From contig NZ_JAVRHQ010000006.1 of the NCBI RefSeq assembly GCF_031846485.1, forward strand, positions 117,156 through 181,155: 64,000 nt of DNA, given 5' to 3'. Of the stretch, positions 16,013-25,179 are shown piece after piece. The DNA comes from Autumnicola tepida (GTDB taxonomy: Bacteria > Bacteroidota > Bacteroidia > Flavobacteriales > Flavobacteriaceae). A program made the position numbers and the translations under genes. The notes under the pieces are model-generated. The model was given only the letters and a program-made list of their open reading frames with translations, made no database searches and was not told the origin of the DNA. Position 1 is the stretch's first letter, and each line of letters begins with the position of its first letter.

Positions 16013-16277
16013 AAAATTCCCGGACCAGTTGTTGGTCCAGATGTTGGGAAGTTATGACCAGCTGATTGACAAGCCGGGGAGTTTGATCCTCCTCTTTTAT
16101 CACACGGTCAAATAAACCATTAAAGCGCCTCATCAATTCTAAAGTTTTGAGAGAAAGCTGAAAAAAACTTCCCTTTGCGTAGATATTATCTACCAACATC
16201 TTTACAGAAGCTATCTGGCTGTATTCTTCTTCTGTGGTTTGAATATAATGTTCTGTTTCCTGTAGCAAAGCTGACAT
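16011..16277 (-). CDS. Small helical protein of unknown function
   Basis: 88 residues, no signal peptide or membrane segment, almost entirely helical in character (Glu, Gln, Leu-rich, for example LKTLELMRRFNGLFDRV). I do not recognise a family. A terminator overlaps its stop codon, which supports it being a real transcribed gene. It is flanked by the tRNA-Arg remnants and a divergent glycosyltransferase gene. Confidence 0.6.
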   Translation of the reverse strand: MSALLQETEHYIQTTEEEYSQIASVKMLVDNIYAKGSFFQLSLKTLELMRRFNGLFDRVIKEEDQTPRLVNQLVITSQHLDQQLVREF

Positions 16278-16528
16278 TTTTATAGTCTTAGCTAAGCAGG
16301 TATATGTAAATGTAGATGGGCGTGGTAAATATAAAACATCTTAAAGTCTTGCGTAAAATATTCTGCTCACAAATCTTTGAAAGGCATAATTTCTTCGATG
16401 AAGACCAATGCTGCCAGCTGACTCCAAGGGTTTTTTCCCGGCAAATCTGGAATGCTGCTATTAAAATTCAGAAGTGGGTTGTTTTTAATTTACCGTAATT
16501 ATGTAAGTTCGCAATTTATATTTCTAAG

Positions 16529-18142
16529 ATGAAACTTCAGCGCAATTATATTTTTCCCATCATCGCCGTATGTATAGCTATATTCTTTATAAACCTGGAT
16601 GCCATTTATATAAATATAATGGAAGCCAGAAATTTTATAACTGCCCGCGAGATGCTTAATGATGGGAACTGGATTTTCACTACTATGAATGCTGAACCCC
16701 GCTACGAAAAACCCCCATTACCAACCTGGCTCACCGCTGTTTCCATGTTTATCTTTGGGATGGAAAATTTTTTCGCACTCAGGCTTCCTGCGGCACTTTC
16801 CACATTATTGCTGGTGATCTCCAATTATTTCCTCATTATAAAATTAACGGGGCAAAAGAAGTTTGCCTGGATAGCTTCTTTAATTTTAATGACCTCGTTT
16901 TATATTATCTTTTCCGGGCGTAACGGCCAATGGGATATTTTTGCACACGCCTTTATATTGCCTGGAATTTATTTTTTATATCTTCTGCTTACTTCAGAAA
17001 AAAGAATTTATAAAAACACTGTTATCGCTGCAGTATTTATAGGTTTTTCTTTTTTGAGCAAAGGCCCGGTTTCCCATTATGCTCTGCTTTTGCCTTTTCT
17101 TATTGCCTTTGGTGCGGTTTACCGCTTTAGGGCCATCCGGGGAAAATGGAAAGCAATATTGCTTTTATTGTTTCTCACGATCATAATTTCCGGCTGGTGG
17201 AATTTATATGTGTACCTTTTCGATACGAGGGCAGTGGCAAAAATTACTGAAAAGGAAACCGGCAGGTGGCTCGATTACAATGTAAGGCCATTCTATTATT
17301 ACTGGAGCTTTTTCGTTCATACCGGTATCTGGCTTATTCCTGCTTTTGTAAGCCTGCTATATCCTTATCTAAAGAATAAAGTCTTGGATAAAAAAGTCTA
17401 TAAATTCACTCTTTTTTGGACGCTGACTTCAGTGCTACTTCTATCAATTATTCCTGAAAAAAAAATAAGGTATTTACTTCCCGTTTTTATTCCGCTTGCA
17501 TTTAATACAGCTTTTTATATAGAATACCTGTTTCGAAATTTCAGGTTGGAAATGGCAAAAAAAGAAGCATGGATCGTATATTTTAATTTTGGCCTCATTG
17601 CCTTAATTGGAATAATTTTTCCCTTTGCGGGTTATTTTTACTTTGGAAATGAAATTGCCAAATTTCCGTTTTGGTTTGGTCTTACAGCACTATCCCTCTT
17701 CAGCCTTGGGCTTGGTATCCTGTTTTTTTTGCGCAGAAGAAATATTGAAAAGGTCTTTTATTTCAGTATAGGATTTATTGTTAGCCTTATATGGTTTGGC
17801 CTTCCCATGGCTCAATATATTAATGTAAACGAAAATTATAACAGCATTACCAATGTAAAGCCAATGCTGGAAGAAACAGGTTTACCTCTTTACGAATTCA
17901 GAGGTTTTACGCCAGAGATTATATGGGAATATGGAGAACCTATTCCTGTTTTACATGAAGAAGACGCGCTACCAGCTGAAGCCTCTTTTTATCTTCTTGC
18001 CAAAGAAGGTATGGAAGAAAGTCTGCGGGAAGAATTTGAAGGTTATAATCTCAAGAAAGTGGAAAGTTTTGATATGAATCCAGTTTCTTCCACTCATAAA
18101 GTCAGGCTTTACCGCGATCTTTATCTGCTGGAAAGACAATGA
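16529..18142 (+). CDS. ArnT-like glycosyltransferase (GT39/PMT superfamily)
   Basis: 537 residues with about 11-12 hydrophobic segments. The first periplasmic loop has the family's catalytic acidic region (DAIYINIMEARNFI, then RYEKPPLPTWL near residue 58), matching polyprenyl-phosphate sugar transferases such as ArnT and protein mannosyltransferases. These enzymes move a sugar from a lipid-phosphate donor to an acceptor on the periplasmic side of the inner membrane. The acceptor cannot be told from sequence. It is followed 47 nt later by manA, which supplies mannose-6-phosphate, so a mannosyl donor is conceivable. Confidence 0.85.
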   Translation: MKLQRNYIFPIIAVCIAIFFINLDAIYINIMEARNFITAREMLNDGNWIFTTMNAEPRYEKPPLPTWLTAVSMFIFGMENFFALRLPAALSTLLLVISNYFLIIKLTGQKKFAWIASLILMTSFYIIFSGRNGQWDIFAHAFILPGIYFLYLLLTSEKRIYKNTVIAAVFIGFSFLSKGPVSHYALLLPFLIAFGAVYRFRAIRGKWKAILLLLFLTIIISGWWNLYVYLFDTRAVAKITEKETGRWLDYNVRPFYYYWSFFVHTGIWLIPAFVSLLYPYLKNKVLDKKVYKFTLFWTLTSVLLLSIIPEKKIRYLLPVFIPLAFNTAFYIEYLFRNFRLEMAKKEAWIVYFNFGLIALIGIIFPFAGYFYFGNEIAKFPFWFGLTALSLFSLGLGILFFLRRRNIEKVFYFSIGFIVSLIWFGLPMAQYINVNENYNSITNVKPMLEETGLPLYEFRGFTPEIIWEYGEPIPVLHEEDALPAEASFYLLAKEGMEESLREEFEGYNLKKVESFDMNPVSSTHKVRLYRDLYLLERQ

Positions 18143-18189
18143 TTTTTGATATTAAGAACTATATTTGAAGGTCCAAAAAAGAATAAAAC

Positions 18190-19167
18190 ATGAAAATGCC
18201 CGATTATCCGTTAAAATTTACCCCAATCCTGAAAGAGAAAATCTGGGGAGGAAACAAGCTTAAAGATATTCTCAACAAACATTCCATTGTGGAGAATTTA
18301 GGGGAAAGCTGGGAAATATCTGGTGTGGCCGAAAATGTATCTGTAGTTGAAAATGGAGATTTGCGAGGAACTTCTTTAAAGAAACTTATCGAAGAGCATA
18401 AGGGCAAGTTTGTAGGAGAAAAGATCTATGAGCAATTTGGAGATGATTTTCCACTACTTATTAAGTTTATAGATGCCAGCACCGAACTTTCGGTACAGCT
18501 ACACCCAAACGACAGATTAGCCAAAAAACGCCACAACTCCTTCGGAAAAACAGAAATGTGGTACATTATGCAGGCTGATGAAAATGCTAAAATTAATGTT
18601 GGCTTTAAGGAGAGCATTAACCGGGAGGAATACCTTAATGCTCTGGAAGCAAATGAGATTACCAAACTCCTTAATTTTGAAGAAGTTAAAAAAGGGGATA
18701 GTTTTTTCATAAATACCGGGAAAGTACATGCAATAGGCGCCGGGGTTTTACTTGCTGAAATTCAGCAAACTTCAGATATAACATATCGTATTTATGATTG
18801 GGACAGGGTGGACGCTGATGGTAATTCGCGGGAACTGCATACCGCCCTGGCTATAGACGCCATAGATTTTGAAAGAAAAGATGATTTTAAACTTAATTAT
18901 GAGAAAAGGTTAAATGAATCTACCAATATAGCGCAATGCCAGTATTTTACCACTAATTATTTGCCTGTAAATGGTAAGGTGAACAAAGATTACACTAAAA
19001 CAGATTCATTTGTGATTTACATGTGCGTTAGCGGCAGGGCTGAAATTGCAACAAAGGGAAATGTTGAAACCATCCAGCAGGGTCAAACTATTCTAATTCC
19101 TGCAAACATTGAAAAAGTTCATATTCAGTCAAAAGACTGTGAACTTTTGGAGGTCTATATTGGATAA
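18190..19167 (+). CDS. manA: Mannose-6-phosphate isomerase, class I
   Basis: 325 residues, the length of the short type I isomerases. Zinc-site residues are visible: SVQLHPND near residue 98-105 (Gln and His), KTEMWYIM (Glu near 118) and GKVHAIG (His near 180). The N-terminal LKFTPILKEKIWGG signature is typical. Interconverts fructose-6-phosphate and mannose-6-phosphate in the cytoplasm. A strong bidirectional terminator follows. Confidence 0.93.
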   Translation: MKMPDYPLKFTPILKEKIWGGNKLKDILNKHSIVENLGESWEISGVAENVSVVENGDLRGTSLKKLIEEHKGKFVGEKIYEQFGDDFPLLIKFIDASTELSVQLHPNDRLAKKRHNSFGKTEMWYIMQADENAKINVGFKESINREEYLNALEANEITKLLNFEEVKKGDSFFINTGKVHAIGAGVLLAEIQQTSDITYRIYDWDRVDADGNSRELHTALAIDAIDFERKDDFKLNYEKRLNESTNIAQCQYFTTNYLPVNGKVNKDYTKTDSFVIYMCVSGRAEIATKGNVETIQQGQTILIPANIEKVHIQSKDCELLEVYIG

Positions 19168-19185
19168 CCTATTAAGCTGAAAATT

Positions 19186-19218
19186 AAAAGCTGCGGAAAA
19201 TTTTTCCGCAGCTTTTTT
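19186..19218. terminator. Bidirectional Rho-independent terminator
   Basis: Stem AAAAGCTGCGGAAAA / TTTTCCGCAGCTTTT with T runs on both strands. It serves manA (plus) and the convergent aldo-keto reductase (minus). Confidence 0.88.
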
Positions 19219-19243
19219 GTTTACTGCTAACTGTAGCTGATTA

Positions 19244-20239
19244 TTATTTCTTCAGAATACTGTCAATTTCTTCCAGCTCATTGCTGCTAAATTCCAGGTT
19301 ATCTAATGCTCCAATATTATCTTGCAGTTGAGAAACTTTACTTACTCCAACCAAAACCGAAGTAACACGATTATCTTTTAACAACCAGGCTACTGCCATT
19401 TGAGCCAGGCTTTGGCCACGGGATTGCGCTATCTTGTTCAGCTTTTGCACCTGTTCAACTACCTCGGGTGTAATCTGGGATTCGTTTAAATAGCTGCCTT
19501 CTGTTGCTGCACGGGAATCTTCAGGAATGCCGTTCAGATATTTATTGGTGAGGATACCCTGTTCCAGTGGGGAAAAAACAATACTGCCAATGCCTTCGTG
19601 TTCTAAAGTATTTAGTAGCCCGTCTTCCACCCAGCGGTCCATCATATTATAGCGCGGTTGGTGTATTAAAAATGGTGTTTTTTGCTCCCGGAGAATTTCA
19701 GCAGCTTTAGATGTTTCCTTAGCCGAATACTGAGAGATTCCCACATAAAGCGCTTTTCCATCCCTTACAATCTGGTCCAGCGCGCCCATGGTTTCTTCAA
19801 GAGGAGTATCCGGGTCTGGGCGGTGGTGATAAAAAATGTCTACGTAATCCAGTCCCATTCGTTGCAGGGACTGGTCCAGGCTGGCAATAAGATATTTTCT
19901 TGAACCAAAGTTACCGTAAGGCCCTGGCCACATATCCCAGCCGGCCTTTGTAGAGATAATTAGTTCATCCCTGTAAGCTTTAAAATCTTCTTTAAAAATT
20001 TTTCCAAAGTTTTTTTCTGCTGAACCATAAGGAGGCCCGTAATTATTGGCCAGGTCAAAATGTGTTATTCCATTGTCAAAAGCGGTACGCAGGATCTGCC
20101 GGGCATTGTCAAAATTATCTTTATCTCCAAAGTTATGCCACAGGCCAATGGAAATAAGGGGAAGCATTATTCCGCTTTTTCCACAACGGCGGTATTCCAT
20201 ATTTTCATAACGATTTTCATCGGCTGTATAATTCTCCAT
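19244..20239 (-). CDS. Aldo-keto reductase, YghZ/L-glyceraldehyde-3-phosphate reductase type
   Basis: 331 residues of TIM-barrel AKR. Catalytic residues are placed as in the family: DLANNYG (Asp, Tyr), then STKAG (Lys) and YHHRPD (His). FGSRKYLIASLDQSL and the GPPYGSAE segment match the AKR14 (YghZ) type. C-terminal NADPH-binding region SVLVGVSKVSQLQDN. Likely reduces small aldehydes such as methylglyoxal or L-glyceraldehyde-3-phosphate; substrate not provable here. Single gene between convergent manA and the divergent desaturase. Confidence 0.92.
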   Translation of the reverse strand: MENYTADENRYENMEYRRCGKSGIMLPLISIGLWHNFGDKDNFDNARQILRTAFDNGITHFDLANNYGPPYGSAEKNFGKIFKEDFKAYRDELIISTKAGWDMWPGPYGNFGSRKYLIASLDQSLQRMGLDYVDIFYHHRPDPDTPLEETMGALDQIVRDGKALYVGISQYSAKETSKAAEILREQKTPFLIHQPRYNMMDRWVEDGLLNTLEHEGIGSIVFSPLEQGILTNKYLNGIPEDSRAATEGSYLNESQITPEVVEQVQKLNKIAQSRGQSLAQMAVAWLLKDNRVTSVLVGVSKVSQLQDNIGALDNLEFSSNELEEIDSILKK

Positions 20240-20414
20240 TTTTTAGTTTTTGATTAATTAATTTATCTGTAAAAGATAAAGTTAAGTAAAACAGGTTTCA
20301 ATTGCCATCAAACAGATCCTCATTTTCTTAATCTAATGCTAATTCTTTGTAGGGTTTACAGGCATCTTTTAATTTCGATAGAAATACCCGTACCTGTTTT
20401 TAGAACGTAAAAAT

Positions 20415-21524
20415 ATGTATATGGAAAGTATGAATGTCCATCCGCCTCAGTACCAAAAAAATACAGATATAAAATTTTCAGCTTTAAGAAAAGATGTTTT
20501 TCAGAAAGTAAGGAACCTGGAGAGAAGCAAAAAATTTGAAATCAAGATAAAGGCATTTCTCTTTCCCTTCATGTACTTTTTAATATATGCTTTATTGCTT
20601 CTGGACGGAAGAGAAGAAGGCGTATTCTATTTCTCCTATTTTCTACTGGGAATCTTGTTGGTGCTCAATTTTTTAAACCTTATCCATGATGCGGTGCATG
20701 AAGTTATTTTTACTTCAGCTAAATGGATGAATAAAATCTATGTTTACTTTTTTGATCTGCTTGGTGCCAATAGTTACATCTGGAAAATAAGGCATTTACA
20801 ACTTCATCATGCTTATCCAAATATTATGCACTGGGACAGCGATTTCGAACAGAGCCCCATGGTTAGGGTTTTTCCACATGCTGAAGCAAAAAAGATGCAC
20901 GCCTATCAGCACATTTATTTGCCATTTATGTATCCGCTGTACTTGTTCAATTGGTTAATTATACGTGATTTCAAGGATTTTTTCAGCAAAAACGCCATTG
21001 TAAGGAAAGTGGTAAAAATCCCAGGAAAAGAATTTATCAAACTCTTCCTTTTTAAAGCTTTTTTCTTTTTTTACCTGCTGCTGCTTCCAAAAATTGTTTT
21101 GGATGTAGCATGGAGCAGAATTCTTCTTGGATTTTGTCTTATGATTTTAACAGCCAGCCTGCTCTCGTTGCTGGTTCTTCTCTCTCCTCATGCTAATATC
21201 CACAGTGATTTTCCAGAAGCAGATGAAAAAGGGAAAATGCCGTACAACTGGTTTGAGCATCAGCTAAAATGTACAAATGATGTCTCCAATGATAATTTCT
21301 TTATCAGGTTTTTTATGGGCAGTTTTAATTATCATATTGCTCATCATCTTTTTCCAAATGTGCACCATGTTTATTATCCTGAAATCACTAAATCCATAAA
21401 GGGTTTTGCGAAGGAAAATAACCTGCCTTACCGGCAACAAACTTTGTGGCAATCCCTTAAAGGCCATTACGATTTACTGAAGCAAAATGCAGTGCGTGAA
21501 AATATATTTGAAGAAACCATGTGA
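20415..21524 (+). CDS. Membrane fatty acid desaturase
   Basis: 369 residues with membrane segments near 50-85 and 210-250. Three histidine boxes are present: HDAVHE near residue 97, HLQLHHAYP near 129, and NYHIAHHLFP near 310, the di-iron site of the acyl-lipid/acyl-CoA desaturase superfamily. Introduces double bonds into fatty acyl chains, using O2. First ATG at 20415 is followed closely by a second at 20421. Monocistronic; convergent with deoD. Confidence 0.9.
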   Translation: MYMESMNVHPPQYQKNTDIKFSALRKDVFQKVRNLERSKKFEIKIKAFLFPFMYFLIYALLLLDGREEGVFYFSYFLLGILLVLNFLNLIHDAVHEVIFTSAKWMNKIYVYFFDLLGANSYIWKIRHLQLHHAYPNIMHWDSDFEQSPMVRVFPHAEAKKMHAYQHIYLPFMYPLYLFNWLIIRDFKDFFSKNAIVRKVVKIPGKEFIKLFLFKAFFFFYLLLLPKIVLDVAWSRILLGFCLMILTASLLSLLVLLSPHANIHSDFPEADEKGKMPYNWFEHQLKCTNDVSNDNFFIRFFMGSFNYHIAHHLFPNVHHVYYPEITKSIKGFAKENNLPYRQQTLWQSLKGHYDLLKQNAVRENIFEETM

Positions 21525-21535
21525 ACAGGTGTGAT

Positions 21536-22234
21536 TTAAACAACGCTTAAGGCGATTTTCATCATATCTGAAAATGATTTTTCCCGGTCTTCTGAAGAAA
21601 GGCTCTCCCCGGTTACCAGGGAGTCTGATATAGTGAGCAGGGATAAAGCAGAAGCCCCATGTTGTGCGGCGATAGTGTATAATCCTGCAGTTTCCATTTC
21701 AACACAAAGGATCCCGAATCTTGCCCATTTTTTATAATCTTCCGCGTCATCTTCATAAAAAATATCTGAAGATAAAACATTACCTGCATGAACCTGAATA
21801 TTTTCCTGCAGGGCATAATTGGCAGCCTTTGTAAAAAGTTGAAAATCTGCTGTAGGAGCAAAATTAGCTCCCGGAAATCTTGCTGTATTAATTCCTGAAG
21901 TAGACGATGCAGCCATGGCCATCACAATATCATTGATCTTTACCTTTTCCAGGTAAGAGCCTGCCGAACCTACACGAATAAGGTTTTTTACCCCATAATG
22001 ATTAATAAGCTCATGGCAGTAAATAAGAGTGGAAGGAATGCCCATTCCCGTTCCCTGCACTGAAACTTTTTTCCCGTTATACAGGCCTGTAAAGCCAAGC
22101 ATGCCGCGAATGTTGTTGTATTGTTTGGGATGCTCCAGAAAATGATTGGCAATCCATTTTGCCCTCAGGGGATCACCTGGTAATAACACTGTTTCCGCAA
22201 TATCGCCTTTGTCGGCTTCAATATGAATGCTCAT
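21536..22234 (-). CDS. deoD: Purine-nucleoside phosphorylase, DeoD type
   Basis: 232 residues. MSIHIEADKGDIAETVLLPGDPLRAK at the N-terminus is the hexameric PNP signature (His4 and the phosphate-binding GDPLRA). VGSAGSYLEKV and the VEMETAGLY segment (ribose and base site) follow, and the catalytic Asp lies in LLTISDSLVTGE. Cleaves purine (deoxy)nucleosides with phosphate. One nt after the deoC stop, so the two form a deoxynucleoside salvage operon. Confidence 0.95.
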   Translation of the reverse strand: MSIHIEADKGDIAETVLLPGDPLRAKWIANHFLEHPKQYNNIRGMLGFTGLYNGKKVSVQGTGMGIPSTLIYCHELINHYGVKNLIRVGSAGSYLEKVKINDIVMAMAASSTSGINTARFPGANFAPTADFQLFTKAANYALQENIQVHAGNVLSSDIFYEDDAEDYKKWARFGILCVEMETAGLYTIAAQHGASALSLLTISDSLVTGESLSSEDREKSFSDMMKIALSVV

Positions 22235-22235
22235 T

Positions 22236-22880
22236 TTAAGATTTTGAGATTATGAAGATTCCTGAAGAAGTGCCAAGCCGGCTTGCTCCAAGTTTGATAT
22301 AATTTGCAGCTGTTTCAGCGTCTTTTATGCCTCCTGATGCTTTTACCTGAAGCTTGTCTCCAACTATAGACTTCATCAGTTTTACATCTTCAAACGTAGC
22401 CCCGCCGCTGCCAAATCCTGTTGAAGTTTTCACAAAATCAGCCTTTGCGTTAAGGGCGCATTTGCAGGCAGCAATTTTTTCATCTTCAGTAAGATAACAG
22501 GTTTCTATTATTACTTTCAGAACTTTTGTCCCTATAGCTTTTTTGATTTCTGAAATCTCATCTTCCACAAATTTCAGGTTGCCATCTTTAAGCTCTCCAA
22601 TATTGATTACCATATCAATTTCATCTGCACCACTTGCAGTACATTCCCTTGCTTCAAAAATTTTTGAGCGGGTATCCATGGCCCCCAGAGGAAATCCTAT
22701 TACCGCTGCTACTTTAACTCCAGAACCTTTTAATGCTTCTCCAGCAAGCCTTACGTAGCTTCCATTCACACATACGGCATAAAACTGGTGTTTTTTTGCT
22801 TCCTTACAAAGCTGGATAATATCGCCTGGGGTAGCCACAGCTTTTAAACTGGTATGGTCTATATATTGGTTCAATTGCAT
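22236..22880 (-). CDS. deoC: Deoxyribose-phosphate aldolase
   Basis: 214 residues. The Schiff-base lysine is Lys151 in ADFVKTSTGFG; the proton-relay residues are Asp89 in DEIDMVIN and the Lys of QVKASGGIK near 179. N-terminal QYIDHTSLK matches the family. Splits deoxyribose-5-phosphate into glyceraldehyde-3-phosphate and acetaldehyde. Upstream member of deoC-deoD. Confidence 0.95.
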   Translation of the reverse strand: MQLNQYIDHTSLKAVATPGDIIQLCKEAKKHQFYAVCVNGSYVRLAGEALKGSGVKVAAVIGFPLGAMDTRSKIFEARECTASGADEIDMVINIGELKDGNLKFVEDEISEIKKAIGTKVLKVIIETCYLTEDEKIAACKCALNAKADFVKTSTGFGSGGATFEDVKLMKSIVGDKLQVKASGGIKDAETAANYIKLGASRLGTSSGIFIISKS

Positions 22881-23029
22881 TTACGACAGTTTTATATGCA
22901 ATTTAATTAAAACATTTTTAGCTGCTGCTGATAATTGCCAGATGTACATCATATTTTATGATTTCCATCCAACTTGGGCGGCCTTCATAGTACTTACCAT
23001 ATAGTAGAGGATCCTTGTTAAGCGAAATT

Positions 23030-23605
23030 CTAATTGGAAGGAGGATTTTTAAGCTGTTCAGGAGTAAGGTTGTTTTGGATCCCTTTTAATTTATCTTCCC
23101 CAAACGGCTCATCCCGCACGTCCCAGTAAATTTCCACATAAACACTGTCTGGATCGTAAATATAAATGGACCAGCTTACCCGGTTATCTTTTAGTTCCAG
23201 AGGCATATTGCGCCTTTTAAGCTCTTCATAATAAGAAACGAGCTCATCATGTCCTTTAACTTTTATGGCCATTTGCTGCAGGTATCTTTTTTTGGTCGGG
23301 ATCCTATCTTTTAATCCTTCTTTTAAAACAAGCTCATGGTGACTGTCGCCGGAACTTAAGAAAATACGTTTCGCATTATCGTAAACCGCTTCTTCATGAG
23401 TAGTCATATGCAGAACGTCTTCGTAAAACTTCTGGGACTCCTGAAGGTCGCTTACCTGCAGAACAACATGCCCAAGCTTTTGATCTGGCTCTACTTTAAG
23501 CTCTTTTTTGGTGTTACAGGATGTAAAACAGAAAAAAGCCAGGGCTAAGAAAGATGTAATCTTTAAACAGGGAAGAAACATTTTACCGGAAAAATCCATT
23601 TTCAT
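23030..23605 (-). CDS. VOC-family (glyoxalase/dioxygenase fold) lipoprotein
   Basis: 191 residues. Hydrophobic signal with a lipobox ending FTSCN (Cys30 or so), unusual for this mostly cytoplasmic superfamily. The VOC module follows: LGHVVLQVSDLQESQKFY, then the second half with PDSVYVEIYWDVRDEP, giving candidate His and Glu metal ligands. Related to glyoxalase/extradiol dioxygenase proteins (CatE-like YWDVR ending). Being anchored outside the cytoplasm, it probably acts in the periplasm; substrate unknown. Monocistronic. Confidence 0.82.
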   Translation of the reverse strand: MKMDFSGKMFLPCLKITSFLALAFFCFTSCNTKKELKVEPDQKLGHVVLQVSDLQESQKFYEDVLHMTTHEEAVYDNAKRIFLSSGDSHHELVLKEGLKDRIPTKKRYLQQMAIKVKGHDELVSYYEELKRRNMPLELKDNRVSWSIYIYDPDSVYVEIYWDVRDEPFGEDKLKGIQNNLTPEQLKNPPSN

Positions 23606-23767
23606 ATAAATTTAGTTTTCCTATTAAAGTAGCGAAAAGCCGGTTATGCCACAACAGTTTTTCCTGAGGATTAGGTTCTATGTTTCAGGTGATTTTTCAT
23701 TTCATCATAAAGTAAAATTTGATCATCCTTAATAATAGACATAGATTAGTGGTAATATTAAACAAAT

Positions 23768-25111
23768 ATGAAGAAGATTTTTACCTGGTCAATAAGTGCC
23801 GCTTTAGCAGGATTCTTATTTGGCTTTGATACCGTGGTGATTTCGGGAGCAGACAAGCAACTCCAGGAATTGTGGCACACTTCAGATGCTTTTCATGGAT
23901 CGGTTGTTATGGCTATGGCGTTATGGGGAACAGTTGTGGGCGCTATTTTTGGCGGATTTCCCACTAATTTCTTCGGAAGAAAAAACACCTTGCTTATTAT
24001 TGGAGTGCTGTATTTTGTTTCGGCACTGGGTTCTGCCCTGGTAAACGATCCTGTAACATTTGCCATTTTTAGGTTTATAGGAGGCCTGGGAGTTGGAGCT
24101 TCTACCATTGCCGCTCCCGCTTATGTTTCTGAAATTGCTCCGCCCAAACAACGGGGCAGGCTGGTGTCTCTGTACCAGTTTAATATTGTGCTGGGGATCC
24201 TTGTGGCATTTCTTTCTAATTATTTGCTTAGAAACACCGGAGACCAGCCCTGGAGGTGGATGGTGGGAATAGAAGCCGTACCTGCTTTAATTTATATCAT
24301 ATTTGTAGTGTTTATCCCCAAAAGTCCACGCTGGCTACTTTCTAAATCTAAAACTGTAGAAGCGGAGAAAGGCCTGAAAATCATTTATCCTGATGCTAAT
24401 ATTCAGGAAAAATTGCTCGAAATTAAAAGGCAGACAGATACCGAAGATACCAGCGAAAGTATATTCATTAAGAAATACCGCCTCCCGTTGATCCTCGCTT
24501 TTTTGGTGGCCTTCTTTAACCAGTTATCTGGTATAAATGCGTTTTTGTATTACGCGCCAAGAATATTTGAAGCCGCAGGCCTGGGAGAAAGTACGGCACT
24601 TTTGAGCAGTATTGGAGTAGGAGTGGTAAACCTGGTTTTTACCCTTCTTGGGGTCTTTCTTATTGATCGTTTAGGTAGAAAACAGCTTATGTTTATTGGT
24701 TCTTTAGGTTATATTGTTTCGCTTTCCCTGGTTGCAGCAGCTTTTTTTCTTAATTGGGGCGGTTTATGGGTTCCAATTTTTCTTTTTCTCTTTATCGCGG
24801 CACACGCCATTGGGCAGGGCGCGGTTATCTGGGTCTTTATTTCTGAAATTTTCCCGAACCATTTACGGGCTTCAGGCCAGGCTTTTGGTTCTTCAACGCA
24901 CTGGGTTTTGGCGGCTATGGTGCCATCGGTTATTCCTGTGCTGTTTTCTTCTGTTGGTCCCGGATATGTTTTTGCCTTTTTCGCGTTTATGATGGTACTA
25001 CAGCTTTTATTTGTGATCTTTATGATGCCAGAGACCAAAGGAAAAACACTGGAGGAACTAAGCGAAGAATTATCCCTGGGGAAAGAGAAAATAAAATTCC
25101 GTGGCCAATAA
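23768..25111 (+). CDS. Sugar porter of the major facilitator superfamily
   Basis: 447 residues, 12 membrane segments. Sugar-porter motifs are all present: GFLFGFDTVVISGA in TM1, FGRK after TM2, RFIGGLGVGASTIAAPAYVSE, the PESPRWL equivalent PKSPRWLLS near 185, QLSGINAFLYYAP in TM7, DRLGRK, and PETKGKTLEE at the C-terminus. Proton-coupled uptake of a hexose or pentose. The PfkB kinase 68 nt downstream would phosphorylate the sugar taken up. Confidence 0.93.
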   Translation: MKKIFTWSISAALAGFLFGFDTVVISGADKQLQELWHTSDAFHGSVVMAMALWGTVVGAIFGGFPTNFFGRKNTLLIIGVLYFVSALGSALVNDPVTFAIFRFIGGLGVGASTIAAPAYVSEIAPPKQRGRLVSLYQFNIVLGILVAFLSNYLLRNTGDQPWRWMVGIEAVPALIYIIFVVFIPKSPRWLLSKSKTVEAEKGLKIIYPDANIQEKLLEIKRQTDTEDTSESIFIKKYRLPLILAFLVAFFNQLSGINAFLYYAPRIFEAAGLGESTALLSSIGVGVVNLVFTLLGVFLIDRLGRKQLMFIGSLGYIVSLSLVAAAFFLNWGGLWVPIFLFLFIAAHAIGQGAVIWVFISEIFPNHLRASGQAFGSSTHWVLAAMVPSVIPVLFSSVGPGYVFAFFAFMMVLQLLFVIFMMPETKGKTLEELSEELSLGKEKIKFRGQ

Positions 25112-25179
25112 GGGTAAAGCAATATTATCGGGATATACAGAAAACAGAAACATTATCAGGTTTAAAATTAAGAGGATAA

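Noticed and set aside
16316..16498. 60-codon ORF before the glycosyltransferase
   Set aside because: No family resemblance, no promoter or ribosome-binding support, composition like non-coding DNA.
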